64,000 nt of DNA from Armigeres subalbatus (lineage: Eukaryota; Arthropoda; Insecta; Diptera; Culicidae). The notes under the pieces were generated by a model, which was not told where the DNA came from, ran no database searches, and saw only the letters and a program-made list of their open reading frames with translations. Of this stretch, positions 1 through 12,129 are shown one piece after another. The stretch is from NCBI RefSeq assembly GCF_024139115.2, contig NW_026943174.1, positions 150,812 to 214,811 on the forward strand, given 5' to 3'. The translations under genes and the position numbers were made by a program. Positions within the stretch are counted from its first letter, which is position 1. Each line of letters opens with the position of its first letter.

Positions 1-660
1 TAAGACCCATCAGCTGTGGAAGCAATAGATCCTCACTTAGAGGTGTGCGGCGGTCCGAAAATTGTCATAGTTTTGGTCGGCGGTGGCGGCGTTTTCATCG
101 TCACGCCAAACGACATCTTAGGCGCTGAATCGGAGTGGCAATTTTTAATTGCGTTCGTTTCTTCGAGATTTTTTCGGGATATTTTCAAGTCATGAACTTC
201 CCCAAAAGTGTTTCCAGAATATTAATTTGGAAATTATTGTCGGATTTTTCAGGGTAGCTATTTTGAATTTTTAAGGAAAATGGTTTGGATTTCCTTGGAA
301 AATTCTTCAGAATTTACATGTGAAAATTTTCAGAATTGTCACGAAATCGTTCTAAATTTGTACAGGAAAGTGTTCACAATATCCATGAAAAAGCTTCAGA
401 ATTTCTATTGAATGTTGTTCGAAATATCCACGGGAAACTCTAAGAAGCTTTCGCGACAAAGTCTCTGAAATTATCACGAGAAATTCTCTGAAAATTTCTT
501 CAGAGTTTTTATGGGAGATTGTGGATTTAAACAGATGGATTTCCATGGAAAATTGTTCGGAGTTTCCACTTGATTTTATTTTTATTATTAGGTTCCACTA
601 AAATTCTTCAGTATTTCTACAATTCGTTTTATTTAATTTTTATGCGAAACTTTTTGGTAT
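1..660. repeat. GGC-rich leader plus degenerate AT-rich repeat
   Basis: Positions 40-110 are rich in GGCGG/GGTGGCGGC. The rest is a degenerate repeat of phrases such as 'aattcttcagaattt' and 'ccacgggaaa'. The same two-part layout (GGC-rich head, then degenerate 'ttccgtggaaattcc' phrases) returns at 26520-27370 and 54164-54560, so this is one dispersed family. No coding potential is visible. Confidence 0.55.
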
Positions 661-713
661 TTCAATGAATTTTTTTTCGGAATTTTTGAAGTATGAAAAC
701 TGCTCCGTTTTCC

Positions 714-910
714 ATCTCACTGAACATATATTCATCCCATTGCGAAACAAAGAAATACGGCATCAATTTCGTTGCTTGTTTTTGCTAACATGTGTGCTCA
801 CTGCTGAAAAAATCACAAAAATAAGAAAAACAAATCAAATTCCTTTCATTGATTTGTTTTTCTGGGATGAATATCTATATTTCTTTTTATTTTCACGCGA
901 ATTTCATCGT
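714..910. repeat. Dispersed ~190-bp repeat, copy 1
   Basis: This stretch matches 44342-44510 over most of its length, sharing 'cactgaaca', 'gcgaaacaaagaa', 'gctaacatgtgtgctcact' and 'aaaaataagaaa'. It is probably a MITE or small non-autonomous element. The other copy interrupts a Penelope-like ORF. A 96-codon frame across it is not credible as a gene. Confidence 0.6.
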
Positions 911-967
911 GTTGACCATAATAATTTCTTCGGCAATTACATGGAAAATCATTAAAAAGGAGGAATG

Positions 968-1740
968 GTAATTTGGCTGAAAATTTTTCGGCGGAAAGCC
1001 GTTCGCCAAATAATAGGATAAGTCGAAAGTCATCTACTCGAATTTCATTTGGCCGAAATGAACGAAACGGTTATTAGATCAAAAACGGTTTGGTTGAAAA
1101 TTTCATTTGGCCAAAGCGTTTGCCCTAACAGATCGTTTGGCCGAATAAGTCATCTGGCCAAAAATGCTGTTCGACTGAAACGGTCGGAAAAGCCATTTGG
1201 CCAATGCTGTTTGCCCTTTCAGCCATTCGGCTTGATCGGCTTTTCTGTCAATCGTCCATTTCAAAGTATCATTTCGGTAAACGACTGTTTCTGATTTTTT
1301 CTAGTTTGGACAAACAGTCTTCGGCTATATGTCCATTTCAACTAAACTACAGTTTTAGCCTGCCGGGTTTCGGCCAAACACCTTTCGGCATTGTGGCCTC
1401 TGCCCAAAAGTTCCTTCCCGTCGTTAGGCCGAAAGTCATTCGGCAGAAAGCCATTTGTACAAATGCCACTTGGCCGAATAACACATTAAGCCGAAAGTTA
1501 TGCCGAATTTCATTTGCTGACGTTTGTCCGAAACGGTTATTATGTTGAAAAAAGTTGGCCGAATGCAACATACAGCCAAGCCGGTAGTTTGGTCGAATGA
1601 AATGTTAGCCGCAACAGGTCATTTGGCTGAAAATGCCGTTTGGTCTAAATGGTCGTTTGACCGAAATGGTCGTTTGGTCGAATAGATCATTTGGTTGAAA
1701 ATTCCGTTTGGTAGAAATGGTCTTCAATGGTTCAGAAATG
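968..1740. repeat. Degenerate short tandem repeat built on TTTGGCCGAAA
   Basis: The stretch consists of about 20-25-bp units around 'tttggccgaaa' with variable linkers ('atgcc', 'ggtcg', 'tcat'). Related blocks occur at 2305-2400, 54560-54665, 55205-55385, 55790-56120 and 58590-58760. Overlapping frames on both strands are by-products of the repeat. Confidence 0.8.
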
Positions 1741-1744
1741 GTTA

Positions 1745-2300
1745 TCAAGCCGGCTTCGTTGACGGTCACTCGACAACGGACCAGATTCCTTTACTGTACG
1801 GCAAATCCTTCAAAATGCTGTGAATTCCAGGTCCCAACGCACCATCTGTTCGTTAATTTCAAGGCGGCATACGACAGTATAGACAGCGTAGAGCTATGGA
1901 AAATTATGGACGAGAACAGCTTCCCTGGAAAGCTGACCAGACTGATCAAAGCAACGGTGGATGGTGTGCAAAACTGTCTGAAGATTTCGGGCGACCACTC
2001 CACGGGCGTTCGTTTGAATTGCGCCGGGAACTAAAACAAGGTGATGGACTTTCGTGCCTGCTGTTCAAAATTGCGCTAGAAGGTGTCATGCGTAGATGGT
2101 GTGCGATTCCGATCCGGCAGGTACGAGACGGCGTGGAGCGCAGCGAGCGTGATGGGCAGACCAGGTGCAAAAGGACTGGAAGAGCGTGAAAAGAACTGGC
2201 GAGCGTGGGGCGTACTCGAGGATGGAGAGATGCGGCCTCGAACCATGTATTGTGGCGTCAAATTTTTGATTCAGTGTTATCTGTTTAGATGTAGACTAAA
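1745..2300 (+). pseudogene. LINE reverse-transcriptase remnant, internally deleted
   Basis: This is a fragment of the reverse transcriptase of a non-LTR retrotransposon. At 1840-1990 the plus strand reads HHLFVNFKAAYDSIDSVELW followed by a GFPGKL-like stretch (here SFPGKLTRLIKATVDG), which is RT motif 3-4 of LINE elements. At 2010-2085, in another frame, it reads LRRELKQGDGLSCLLFKIAL, the (L)xQGD motif. The sequence then jumps to a C-terminal piece (about 2160-2280, QKDWKSVRELA-like with WRDAASNHVLW) without the FADD block, so the middle of ORF2 is deleted. Frames change at least twice. It is related to the C-terminal remnant at 28364-28740. Clade not certain (RTE-like or R1/LOA-like). It cannot be active. 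Confidence 0.85.
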
Positions 2301-2304
2301 TAAA

Positions 2305-2400
2305 TGAAAATGGAATGAGAAATGGTCTTTTCGCAAAAAGAGACATTTGGCTCCAAAATGTCCTTCCTGACTAACATCCATTCGGACAAACGGCATTTAA
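2305..2400. repeat. Short remnant of the GGCC-type repeat
   Basis: Phrases such as 'agacatttggctccaaaatg' and 'cattcggacaaacgg' resemble the 968-1740 repeat. It directly follows the LINE remnant. Confidence 0.4.
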
Positions 2401-2412
2401 GTCTATTATATA

Positions 2413-2639
2413 CAGCTGCCGTTCGATAACTGCAACATGTTTATATTTCAGTTAGCGAGTGCCGTTCGATAGCTGCAACGCATTCTAGACTTCAAACGGT
2501 AGTCAATCGGTGTCAGATGCAATAAAAGTGCATTTAAATGTTCAGTGCAATGCAGAGTCGGACATCAGTTGTTTCAACTATCGAATTGCAGCTAAAAAGC
2601 ATTGCAGTTAAATGACTTGCAGTTATCGAACGTCTACTG
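2413..2639. mobile_element. pogo/Tigger-like MITE with TA target duplication, copy 1
   Basis: The left end is CAGCTGCCGTTCGATAACTG and the right end is the reverse complement of CAGTAGACGTTCGATAACTG, 23-bp imperfect inverted repeats. TA flanks both sides (2411-2412 and 2640-2641). CAG termini with TA duplication fit the pogo/Tigger branch of Tc1/mariner. The element is 227 bp with no transposase. A second copy lies at 50111-50318. Confidence 0.85.
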
Positions 2640-3499
2640 TATGCATTTTCGGCATATGAATTCTCGGGCTTGTCGGGTCTTCTCTTTTTTTTTGACGTAG
2701 GATTACGTCTTTCCGGAACATTGGGGGGTCATTCTGCAGTTTCAATTTTTTTCAAATAATTAAAACACAGGCAATTTGGTTCTACATTTTTGTATTAATC
2801 CTTTTTTTCAAATTCAATATTTTTTTCACACGTCCGTTCTTCACACCAATCGTCACAAAACTAATTTTCCCCGCCTGTCAAGTCATTCAAGAACGACGCT
2901 CTCCGTGTTACGCTCAGTAACATCTCACTGTTCTCACGCAGGACGTCGCAAGCTGCTCTGTCGGTAACACTCGAATGAAACGACTGACAAATTTAACATG
3001 ATTTATGATAATGATTTGAATCAATGTTGTATCAATACGTATAAATCAATATAATTATAATTTAATCATAATTATACTATTTCCTACATCCTACGATATA
3101 ATTATGTTTCAATTATTATTCTTCTATTTCCTACATCCTTCTCCTCTTCTACTCTAAATAAGCAAAAAATTGAATTAACTGAATGGATGTTCCCCTAACA
3201 TAATGAAGAAGGAAACTAAAATAAACAATACATTGTTCTGATAATTTTACACTAATAGGAATATAACTGCAGATTTAAAATACGACGTTAAACATTTCTG
3301 TAATAAAAAATGTGATTAATATTAAAAATAATAAATTTTCAGGAACGAGACTTACCTTGAAACTCAAAATATAAATTAAATTAGTAAAATAAACATGAAA
3401 AATAAAAAAAAAAACCTGAATCAAAATGAAACTACAGAATATATATGAGTTATACGAAGAAATCAAATTAGATAATTGCTAACTCTATTTAAATTGTTC
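2640..3499. other. Unassigned AT-rich stretch
   Basis: The stretch begins with a T-rich run and 'gacgtaggattacgtc', a short inverted motif. From about 3000 it is very AT-rich with no homology I recognise. Short frames at 2776-2967 and 3275-3466 show no domain and are treated as chance. Confidence 0.5.
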
Positions 3500-3650
3500 A
3501 AGACGAATTATATTGTCCATTTATTCCACTCAGTTAATTGTTATCTTTGCAGATACGTATTTCGACCACAACTGTGTGGTCGAAATACGTATCTGGAAAG
3601 ATAACGAAAATTAACTGGTGGAATTAAATGGACAGTACTTAATTCGTCTT
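3500..3650. repeat. Hairpin (foldback) element
   Basis: The core is a perfect 20-bp inverted repeat (3551-3570 and 3575-3594, AGATACGTATTTCGACCACA) around a 4-base loop. The dyad continues outward with small mismatches: 'aagacgaatta' and 'tgtccattta' on the left pair with 'taaatggaca' and 'taattcgtctt' on the right. The whole ~150-bp unit would fold into one long hairpin. Confidence 0.9.
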
Positions 3651-3696
3651 AGACGGTTTAATACATTCCACTAAACGAGCTTAATATATTTTTCTG

Positions 3697-6600
3697 TCTA
3701 TACTCTTGTCAACAGCTGATCTTGTTCATGCAATCATGGGTAGAGCTTACCAGGCTCTAGAAAATCAATCTTGCATCAAAACCAGAAAATCGTCAACCAA
3801 TTTCTCAAATCATCTCAGTTTACACTTTCTTAATCCTCTATACTCTTTGGCAACAGCTGATCTTTGTTCATGCAGTCATGTAGAGCGTTCCTCAGCTCAC
3901 TTAGAAAATCAATCTTTGCATCAAAAATCAGAAAATTTCCTAAACCAATTTCTCAGTTCATCCCAGTTTACACTTTTCAACTCTATACTCTTGTCAACAG
4001 CTGATCTTGTTCATGCAATCATGGGTAGAGCTTACATAAGGCTCTAGAAAATCAATTTTGCATCAAAAACCAGTAAAAATCGTCAAATCTCAATTTCTCA
4101 AATCATATATATATGCTTATAAGCATGATCCCTTGGATCAAAACGTCCCTCTCAGAGGATCGCACCAAACGTCCTCCTTGGGACGCACCAATCCACTCGG
4201 AGATTGGAATTTTTTATCATCCATTCCTATGAAACGTTTCTAAATACAAACAATTTTTCACAAATCAGGAATATGTTCCATTTCTCAATATTCTAAGTTC
4301 ATCTCTATTTTGCACTTCCTAACTCTATACTCTAGGGGGCAATAGGCTGATATTGTTCATGCAGACTTGGGTAGAGCTTACCATAGGCTTCTAGAAAACT
4401 CAATCTTGCATCAAAAATCAAAAAATTCTGTCAAACAAATTTTCAGTTTACACTTTCTTAACTCTATACTCTGGGCAACAGCTGATCTTGTTCCATGCAG
4501 TCATGTGGGTAGAACTTACCAGGCTTTTAGAAAATCAATCTTGCACTGCAAAACAAGAAAAAATTCAAACCAATTTCTCAAATAACTTCAAGTTTACACT
4601 TTCTTTAACCCTATACTCTAGGCAAATAAACTTGATATTGTTCATGGCAGACTTGGGTAGAGCTTACCAGGCTCTAGAAAAATCAATCTTGCATCAAAAA
4701 CCAAAAAAAAATTCCAACAAATTTCTCAGCTTTACACTTTCTAACTCTATACTCTGGGGCAAACAGCTGATCTTGTTCACATGCAGTCATGTGTAGAACT
4801 TACTTTCAGGCTTTTAGAAAATCAATTCTTGCATCAAAACAAGAAAAATTCAAAACCACCCTTCAAATCATCTCAGTTTACACTTTCTAACCCCAAGTAC
4901 TCTATAGGCAACAGCTGATATTGTTCATGCAGACTTGGGTAGAGCTTAACAGGCCTCTAGAAAATCAATCTTGCATCAAAATCAAAAAATTCCAAACAAA
5001 TTTCTAGTTTACACTTTCTAATCCTCTATACTCTGGGCAACAGCTGATCTCAGTGTTCATGCAGTCAGTGTGTAGAACTTCTACCAGGCTTTAGAAAAAT
5101 CAATCTTGCATCAAAACAAGAAAAATTCAAACCAATTTCTCAAATAATCTCAGCTTTACACTTTCTAACCCATATACTCTAGGCAACAACTCGATATTGT
5201 TCATGCAGACTTGGGTAGTTTTCAGCTTACCAGGCTCTAGAAAAATCAATCTTGCATCAAAACCAGAAAAAATTCAAACCAATTTCTCAAATCATCTCAG
5301 TTTACACTTTTCTAACCTTTATACTCTAGGCAACAACTGATATTGTTCATGCAGACATGGGTGGAGCTTACCAGGCTCTAGAAAATCAATCTTGCATCAA
5401 AACCAGAAAAATTCAAACCAATTTCCTCAAATCATCTCAGTTTACACTTTCTAACCTCCTATACTCTAGAAAGCAACAACTGATATATTGTTCACAGACA
5501 TGGGTAGAGCTTACCAGGCTCTAGAAAATCAATCTTGCATCAAACCAGAAAAATTCCAACAAATTTCTCAGTTTACACTTTTCTTAACCTCTATACTCTG
5601 GGCAACAGCTGGATCTTGTTCATGCAGTCATGTGGTAGAACTTACCAGGCTTCTAGAAAAATCAATCTTGCATCAAAACGCAGAAAAATTCAAACCAATT
5701 TCTCAAATAATCTTCAGGGGTTTACACCTTTCAAACCCTATACTCTAGGCAACAACTGATATTGTTCATGCAGACTTGCAGAGCTTACCAGGCCTTCTAG
5801 AAAAATCAATCTTGCATCAAAACCACAGAAAAATTCTACAAACCAATTTCTCAAACTCATCTCAGCTTTCTTACACTTCTCTAACCTTATACTCTAGGCA
5901 ACAACTGATATTGTCTTCATGCAGACATGGGTAGAGCTTACTCAGGCCTCTAGAAAAATCAATCTTGCATCAAACCAAAAAAATTCCAACAAAATTCTCT
6001 TCAGTTTACACTTTCTAATCTCTATACTCCTGGGCAACAGCTGATCTTTGTTCATGCAGTCATGTGTAGAACTTACCAGGCTTTAGAAAAATCAATCTTG
6101 CATCAAAACAAGAAAAAATTCAAACCAATTTCCTCAAATAATCTCAGCTTGTACACTTTTCTAACCTTATACTCTAGGCAAACAACTGATATTGGTTCAT
6201 GCAGTCATAGGTAGAGGGTGTACCAGGCTCTAGAAAATCAATCTTGCATCAAAAACAAGAAAATTCAAACCAATTTCTCAAATAATCTCAGTTTACACTT
6301 TCTAACCCTATACCTTGTTTCTAGGCAACAACTGATATTGTTCATGCAGACTTGGGTAGAGCTTACTAGGCTCTAAAAATCAATCTTGCATCAAAACCAA
6401 GGCAAAAATTCAAACCAATTTCTCAAATCACTCTCAGTTTACACTTTCTAACCCTATACTCTAGGCAACAACTGATATTGTTCATGGAGACTTGGGTAGA
6501 GCTTACCAGGCTCTAGAAAATCAATCTTGCATCAAACCAAAAAAAATTCCAACAAATTTCCTTCTAGTTTCACACTTTCTAACTCTATACTCTGGGCAAC

Positions 6601-7243
6601 AGCTGATCTTGTTCATGCAGTCATGTGTAGAACTTAACTAGGCTTTTAGAAAAAATCTAATCTTTGCATCAAAACAAGAAAAATTCAAACCAATTTCTCA
6701 AATAATCTCAGTTTACACTTTCTTAACTCCTATATCACTCTAGGCAACAACTGGATATTGTTCATGCAGACTTGGGTAGAGCTTATCAGGCTCTAGAAAA
6801 ATCAATCTTTGCATCAAAACCAGAAAAATTCAAACCAATTTCTCAAATCATCCTTCAGTTTACACTTTCAACCTTATACTCTAGGCAACAAACTGATATT
6901 GTTCATGCAGACATGGGTAGAGCTTACCAGGCTCTAGAAAATCAATCTTTGCATCAAAACCAAAAAATCTAAATTTCTCAACAAATTTCCTTTAGTTTAT
7001 ACTTTCTAAATTCTATACTCTGGGCAACAGCTGACCTTGTTCATGCAGTCATGTAGAACTTTACCAGGCTTATAGAAAATCAATTCAGATCAAAACAAGA
7101 AAATTCAAACCACAATTTTTCAAATAATCTCAGTTTACACCTTTCTAACCCTATACTCTAGGCAATAACTGATATTGTTCATGCAGTACTTGGGTAGAGC
7201 TTACCAGGTAGCTCTGTAGGAAAATCAATCTTGCATCAGAACT
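3697..7243 (+). repeat. ~140-bp satellite array with alternating monomer types
   Basis: About 24 head-to-tail monomers of roughly 130-147 bp. Each contains 'aacagctgatcttgttcatg' or 'aacaactgatattgttcatg', then 'agaaaatcaatcttgcatca', 'aaattcaaaccaatttctca' and 'cagtttacactttctaac'. Two monomer classes are visible: one has 'catgtgtagaacttaccagg' with CAAGAAA, the other 'gcagacttgggtagagctta' with CCAGAAA or CCAAAAA. They often alternate, suggesting a dimeric higher-order repeat. Monomers carry many 1-3-base insertions. Frames such as 4367-4585 and 5488-5748 are artefacts of the array. Confidence 0.95.
4105..4262. other. Non-satellite insertion inside the array
   Basis: After an (AT)n run at 4107-4116 the sequence leaves the satellite ('gatcccttggatcaaaacg', 'ctcctt gggacgcacc'-like text) and returns at about 4263. 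I do not recognise the insert. It has short internal inverted words (GATC-CCTTGGATC) but no clear terminal repeats. Confidence 0.5.
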
Positions 7244-10000
7244 GAATCGTATATTACAATAGTAAAGTTTACATGGATGCTTCGGCTTCTTTTATAGACA
7301 ACCCTTTGGTAATCAATTCTTCCAGTTAACGGTACCATAGCACCCGCGCTAGTAGGTACTTACTTCCATATCGAGCACTGAACCGGTGTCGAATGGATGG
7401 ATTGGATATACCCTCTCTTGGTTCCGGCAACAATGGCTGAGAATCGATGAGTTATGGCTTTCGATTGGAAAAGTTTCAACAGAAGTGCGCTTCCTCTGTG
7501 CGGATGCTACGACTTTCCCTGACGCACTGGTTGGTTGATTGGCTCAGGAGATTTATTCGAGTCAGGATGCCGCCTGTGTTTTATTGATTTCAATAGGTGT
7601 GTGAAAATTATACCGCTAGAAACGATGCTCATTGGTGATTAATGGATGGCGTGAGGTACCTCGTCTGCTGATAAGAAAGGGACCAAACAACCTTTCGCCG
7701 AGGGCACCGACGCTGGAATGGTTTTATCGATTGTGAGCCATTGAGTGCAGAGTTCGGTAGGTTACAAACGGTTGGCATAGAGTTGCAACGTTGGCCAATT
7801 ATCAATTTCAATCAACTTTTCTTGAAATTAATTATTTATTGAGGGTAATATAACAATTTTCATTTAAAAGCATCAAGGCACAGTCTTTTTTATATTAGTG
7901 AGTGTGATATTTCGTTGTTAAGAGCCAAATTTATCAAAACTCAACTGAGCAAATGATCAGAGGATTTTGCCGTGCGGTAGCATGAATAAAATGGGTGTAG
8001 GAATACTTTTGAGAAAATTTTATAGTTTAAGGAAATTTTAATTAGCTTGTTATCAGGAATCACTAATATGACTGAAGAACCGTTTATGGCTGAAATCACG
8101 TTTGAGATCAACCCATAATTGTAGTGCAAACTAATCGGATAAAACTTATTTTTTAAATGCGTTTAATTTAATTATGGTCATCACCCTTGTTCGTGCTTTT
8201 GCGGATGGATTTTAAATCTGCTTTGATTTCAATTGGAATTGTTGAATTCATTATCTACTTTTTTACTTTGAGTAGGACTGACCGATAATATGTAGTGATT
8301 TATGATATGTGATCCATCACAGACCGCCTAGAACACATGGAAATAATGACGAATTGCTTAACCTGCATTCATATGTCAATATGGGGTCACTACGCTTGTG
8401 AGCACTTCGATAACTCTCTTCATTAATGTGCTTCATGTAGTTCATAACTTCAATGAGTTTTGGACATTTAATACATATATTTTGACTGTATGAACTGACT
8501 GACTGAATGTATTCTTTTTTAATTTAGAATGTAAAGCTTCCAATTAATATCTGAGGAAGTGCTAGTACAATACAAAGTAGAAATGCAGGCCAAGCTCCAG
8601 TTGGAAAGTAAACCATCGAAGAAGAAGAAGAACGTGGATTTCCCAACATGAAATTAGGCTGAGCTTTTCCTAATACAAGTTGTAATGCACATTTTGCACA
8701 CTTGTGCGTTTATTTATTTAAACGGATGTGATGAAATTTGTCTAAAAGTTAAGTCTCCAGATGATTGTACAAATGTACCATGCGTCTCCATATGCTGTTA
8801 TGCTGTTATATGATTATGGTCCTGAACATGTTTACTCAAACATACTTACCGTTCCTCCTTGCAGGCCAGGTTTTGCTTGAAAAATGCTTGGGGGCATATA
8901 GATATCGTAATAACGATTTTATTTTTGCACCTTCTGACGCACGCTTTTATGATTCTGCTATCGAAGGATACTTTCTGTAGGGGAAGAGGCCCAAAACGCC
9001 CCCCGATGCAAAAACGCCTTTTGTGGTTTCCCTCATTTACCGTCATTAATATGTCCGTAACAAAACTAGATCTAAAATTATGTAGGATAGGCGAAGAAAG
9101 TTTCAAAAGTGCATGGGAAGGTGGAAAATCGAAAATTTCCACATATTGAAGAAACATCTAACATTTTGGCGAGGCAAAACGCCCTAGTGGCAATAACCTA
9201 CAAAGTACTTGCGGCTCCACGGACTATCTATACCAGAATGCTGATTCGCCGACGCGTGGTACTTTGTTCCCTAGAAGCTGCCAGCTAAAAGGCGTTTTGC
9301 CTCATGAGTTTTCCGGCAACAGAATATCACCACTTTTGAAATGTGAATATTATCAATATGATTGAGATTTTGACAATTTTTGAATGGCATCAACTAGCTA
9401 TCTTTTGTTTAACTGATGCATAATGTAAAAATACCCATGAATAAGCGTTACTAAATAAGACAATAGAGCAGGTAGTTGCTTAGCTAGTATATTTCCCCCC
9501 TTCCCTAATCACAAATCGATTATGCGGTTTGTCCTGTGTAGACGAAAGTTTGTCACATTCTACAAGTTATCAACTCAACCTTCTATTCCATAAAAACTTA
9601 AGTTCTGAAAAGAACCAATTATATTCCATAAAGCACCTTCCCAAACACTAGCAGTAATAAAACTAAATCAGAATCTTGAAATAAAATTTCAAATTACCTA
9701 TACTATGTAATGTCATTCATATGAATAAACTTCTGTAATATCTTCCTCCGATACGCGCTTTTTATTCTGCTACGGACGGCTGAGAACTATATTCTGATTT
9801 GACACCCAATACCTTCGGGTAAGTAGTAGTACAATTCTTCTTTATTTAATAATTTTTTGTTATACAAATTTTGTTTATACCTATACCGTGATCGGCCGGT
9901 TTGGTCCTTCAACTTCGATTTGATTTTTTATGTTGTTATTTTTGTTTTAAAATATAATATGTCATGACGGCCTTTAGGAGGCACTAGTGTAGTTTTAAAA
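7244..10000. other. Unassigned region beside the satellite
   Basis: No recognisable protein domain on either strand. Frames at 7629-7811, 7941-8129, 8765-8980, 8846-9157 (minus) and 8859-9149 (plus) overlap one another and carry no motif I know. Around 8975-9310 the words 'aggcccaaaacgcc' and 'aggcgttttgcctcatgag' face each other about 310 bp apart and may be worn inverted ends of a MITE. The 3' side (about 9990-10060) is probably the tail of the Jockey element that follows. Confidence 0.5.
8590..8637 (+). mobile_element. 3' tail fragment of a second SINE family
   Basis: 'ggccaagctccagttgga' followed by 'ccatcgaagaagaagaag' matches 26781-26825 ('ggccaagtccagttggaatg ... ccattgaagaaga'). The ending resembles the Feilai tail but the body differs, so this is likely a related tRNA-derived SINE cut to its 3' end. 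Confidence 0.5.
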
Positions 10001-10059
10001 TTTGATAACCTAACTACTATGTACACTAATATTTACAATAAAAATGATAACCTAGATTG

Positions 10060-11560
10060 GAACTAGCGCCCTAAGCGCTTCTTGGTCCGAGTGCAAGCAA
10101 CGGACCGTAAATTTTCTTACACTCACCAAAGCGTTCATGTAAGGTCTTTATCGGCCAGATGGTGGACCTCGGATGTTCTAGTCCTGGGAGGTGTTGAGAA
10201 ACATCCTCTTAGGCAACAACTGATATTGTTTTTGTTTTGGACCCGTTGAAGTTAGAGGTGGTGGGTTTTAGCGCAGCTCTCCCAGACCGGCATGCCGTAT
10301 TCGATCACAAGAGGATGATTTGCTTGTAGACAGCAGAAAATCAATCTTGCTGTCGAGGGTCAAGCCAAGGTAGTCGGCCTCATTGGCCCATTAATTTCTC
10401 AAATAATCTCAGTTTACACTTTCTAACCCTATACTCTAGGCAACAACTGATATTGTTCATGCAGTCTTGGGTAGAGCTTACCAGGCTCTAGAAAATCAAT
10501 CTTGGATGATTTTACAGTCCCAGGCGGAACATGTTTAGGGATTTGGAGTGGGGAAAATGATTACCTGGGTCTTCGCCGCTCTAGAAAATCAATCTGGCCT
10601 CGTTGGAGTTTTGTTACTAGCGCTCTGATCACTCTACCTCCGTATACAAGAGGTGTCATCTACGAACAGAGACAAAATGCCGCCTTCAGGAGGATCAGGC
10701 ATGTCGGAGGTGAACAAATTGAAAAGCAGGGGCCCGAGGATACTGTCCCGGGGGACGCCTGCGACGATGTTGTGCGCATTGGAATTCGCTCCGCTGATTG
10801 AGACCCGGAATGTCCTTGCCGACAGGTAATTGTTGATGATCTTGTTCAGTAGCGTTGTAGTTGGTGTACAAGGCCATCATGCCATACATTGTCAAAATCT
10901 TGCATCAAAACCAGAAAAATTCAAACCAAGACGTTGGCAACTCGAGTCAGTTGGTGTACAGTTGACCGACAGCGTCGGAAACCAAACTGTTCCTCGAGCA
11001 AGATGTGATATTGTTTGAGATTTTCGGCAGACTCAAGTAACCGGTGATTAATAGCTTTTTCGAATAGCTTGATAACCCTCAATCTTGCATCAAAACAAGA
11101 AAAATTCAAACCAATGGCTGATGGGCCAATAACTTCTAGGGAGGAAGGATCCTTCCCAGGCTTCCGGATGGGGATGACTTTCGCTGACTTCCAGGACGAT
11201 GGGAAGTAGCTGAGCCGGAGACACTGATTAAAGATCAGCGAGAGGTGCTCAAAGAACGGAGCACTCATGTGTTTGAGCTCGAGATTCAGGATGCTATCGA
11301 AGCCTGGGGCCTCCATGTTCTTCGATGATTTGATATAGGCCGTCAATTCGCCAGCTGAGATCTCCAACTCCTCCGAGAAGTCGTTGGGAATCAAATGGAT
11401 GTTGTCAGCATGCTCGTTGACGGCTGCTTCGCGTGGAATGACGATGTTCTGCCCAAGATTGTGTGAGCTGACGAAGTGACGACCTATTTCAGCGACCTTC
11501 TCTGCAGGAGTTATCAAGCGATCCTTAGAGCCATTATTGTCTAGTGGGTCAAAGGTAGAA
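10060..11560 (-). pseudogene. Jockey-type reverse transcriptase, frameshifted
   Basis: The longest open piece is 11517-10921: TPAEKVAEIGRHF, then KVIPIRKPGKDPSS, LFEKAINHRLLES and EEQFGFRRCRSTVHQLTRV, which are early RT blocks. SYWPIS, from the SYRPISLLSS block, is visible in another frame at about 11130. Downstream, in shifted frames, come DNVWHDGLV (about 10890-10860), NKIINNYLSARTFRVSISG, AGVPRDSILGPLLFNLFTSD (about 10760-10700) and LSLFVDDTS, equivalent to the catalytic FADD with F changed to V. The C-terminal block reads KQIILLVIEYGMPVWESC at about 10320-10265. The enzyme would copy RNA into DNA at the target site; this copy is dead. Confidence 0.88.
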
Positions 11561-12129
11561 TGAACGGAGGCTTGGATTTTAGTATTTAGGTCATTTTCCA
11601 GACCGGCTTAGCATAATCTGGGAGAGTGCGGATCTTATTTGAGAAGTCGTTATTTTGAGGTCCACCAAATCAATCTTGCATCAAAACCAGAAAAATTCAA
11701 ACCAATTTTGATAATTTTTGTGATTCGAGCTCAGGCAGTCCAGTACGCTGAAACTGCCTCCAAGTGACATTCCGCAATCGAATCAAATGTTTGGTGAGTG
11801 TATCGATGGTTAAGGAGTTGCTTACGGCAACAACTGATATGCCGTCGGTACATGTTGCTCACGGGCCACCGAGATCGCCTCCTTGATAGCGCACAGCTGG
11901 CGGTCGATACTTTCCGGCGTCTCCGGACGCACGAAAATCAATCTTGCATCAAAACCAAAAAAATTCCAACAAATTTCTCAGTTTACACTTTCTAACTCTA
12001 TACTCTGGGCAACAGCTGATCTTGTTCATGCAGTCATGTGTAGAACTTACCAGGCTTTAGAAAATCAATCTTCATAATCGACGGTGTTGTCGACGCACTG
12101 CCAGTTCACTCGATGATAGTTTCGCCTTG

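Noticed and set aside
8846..9157. Overlapping 96- and 103-codon frames on opposite strands
   Set aside because: Mutually overlapping, no motif, and possibly within a worn MITE.
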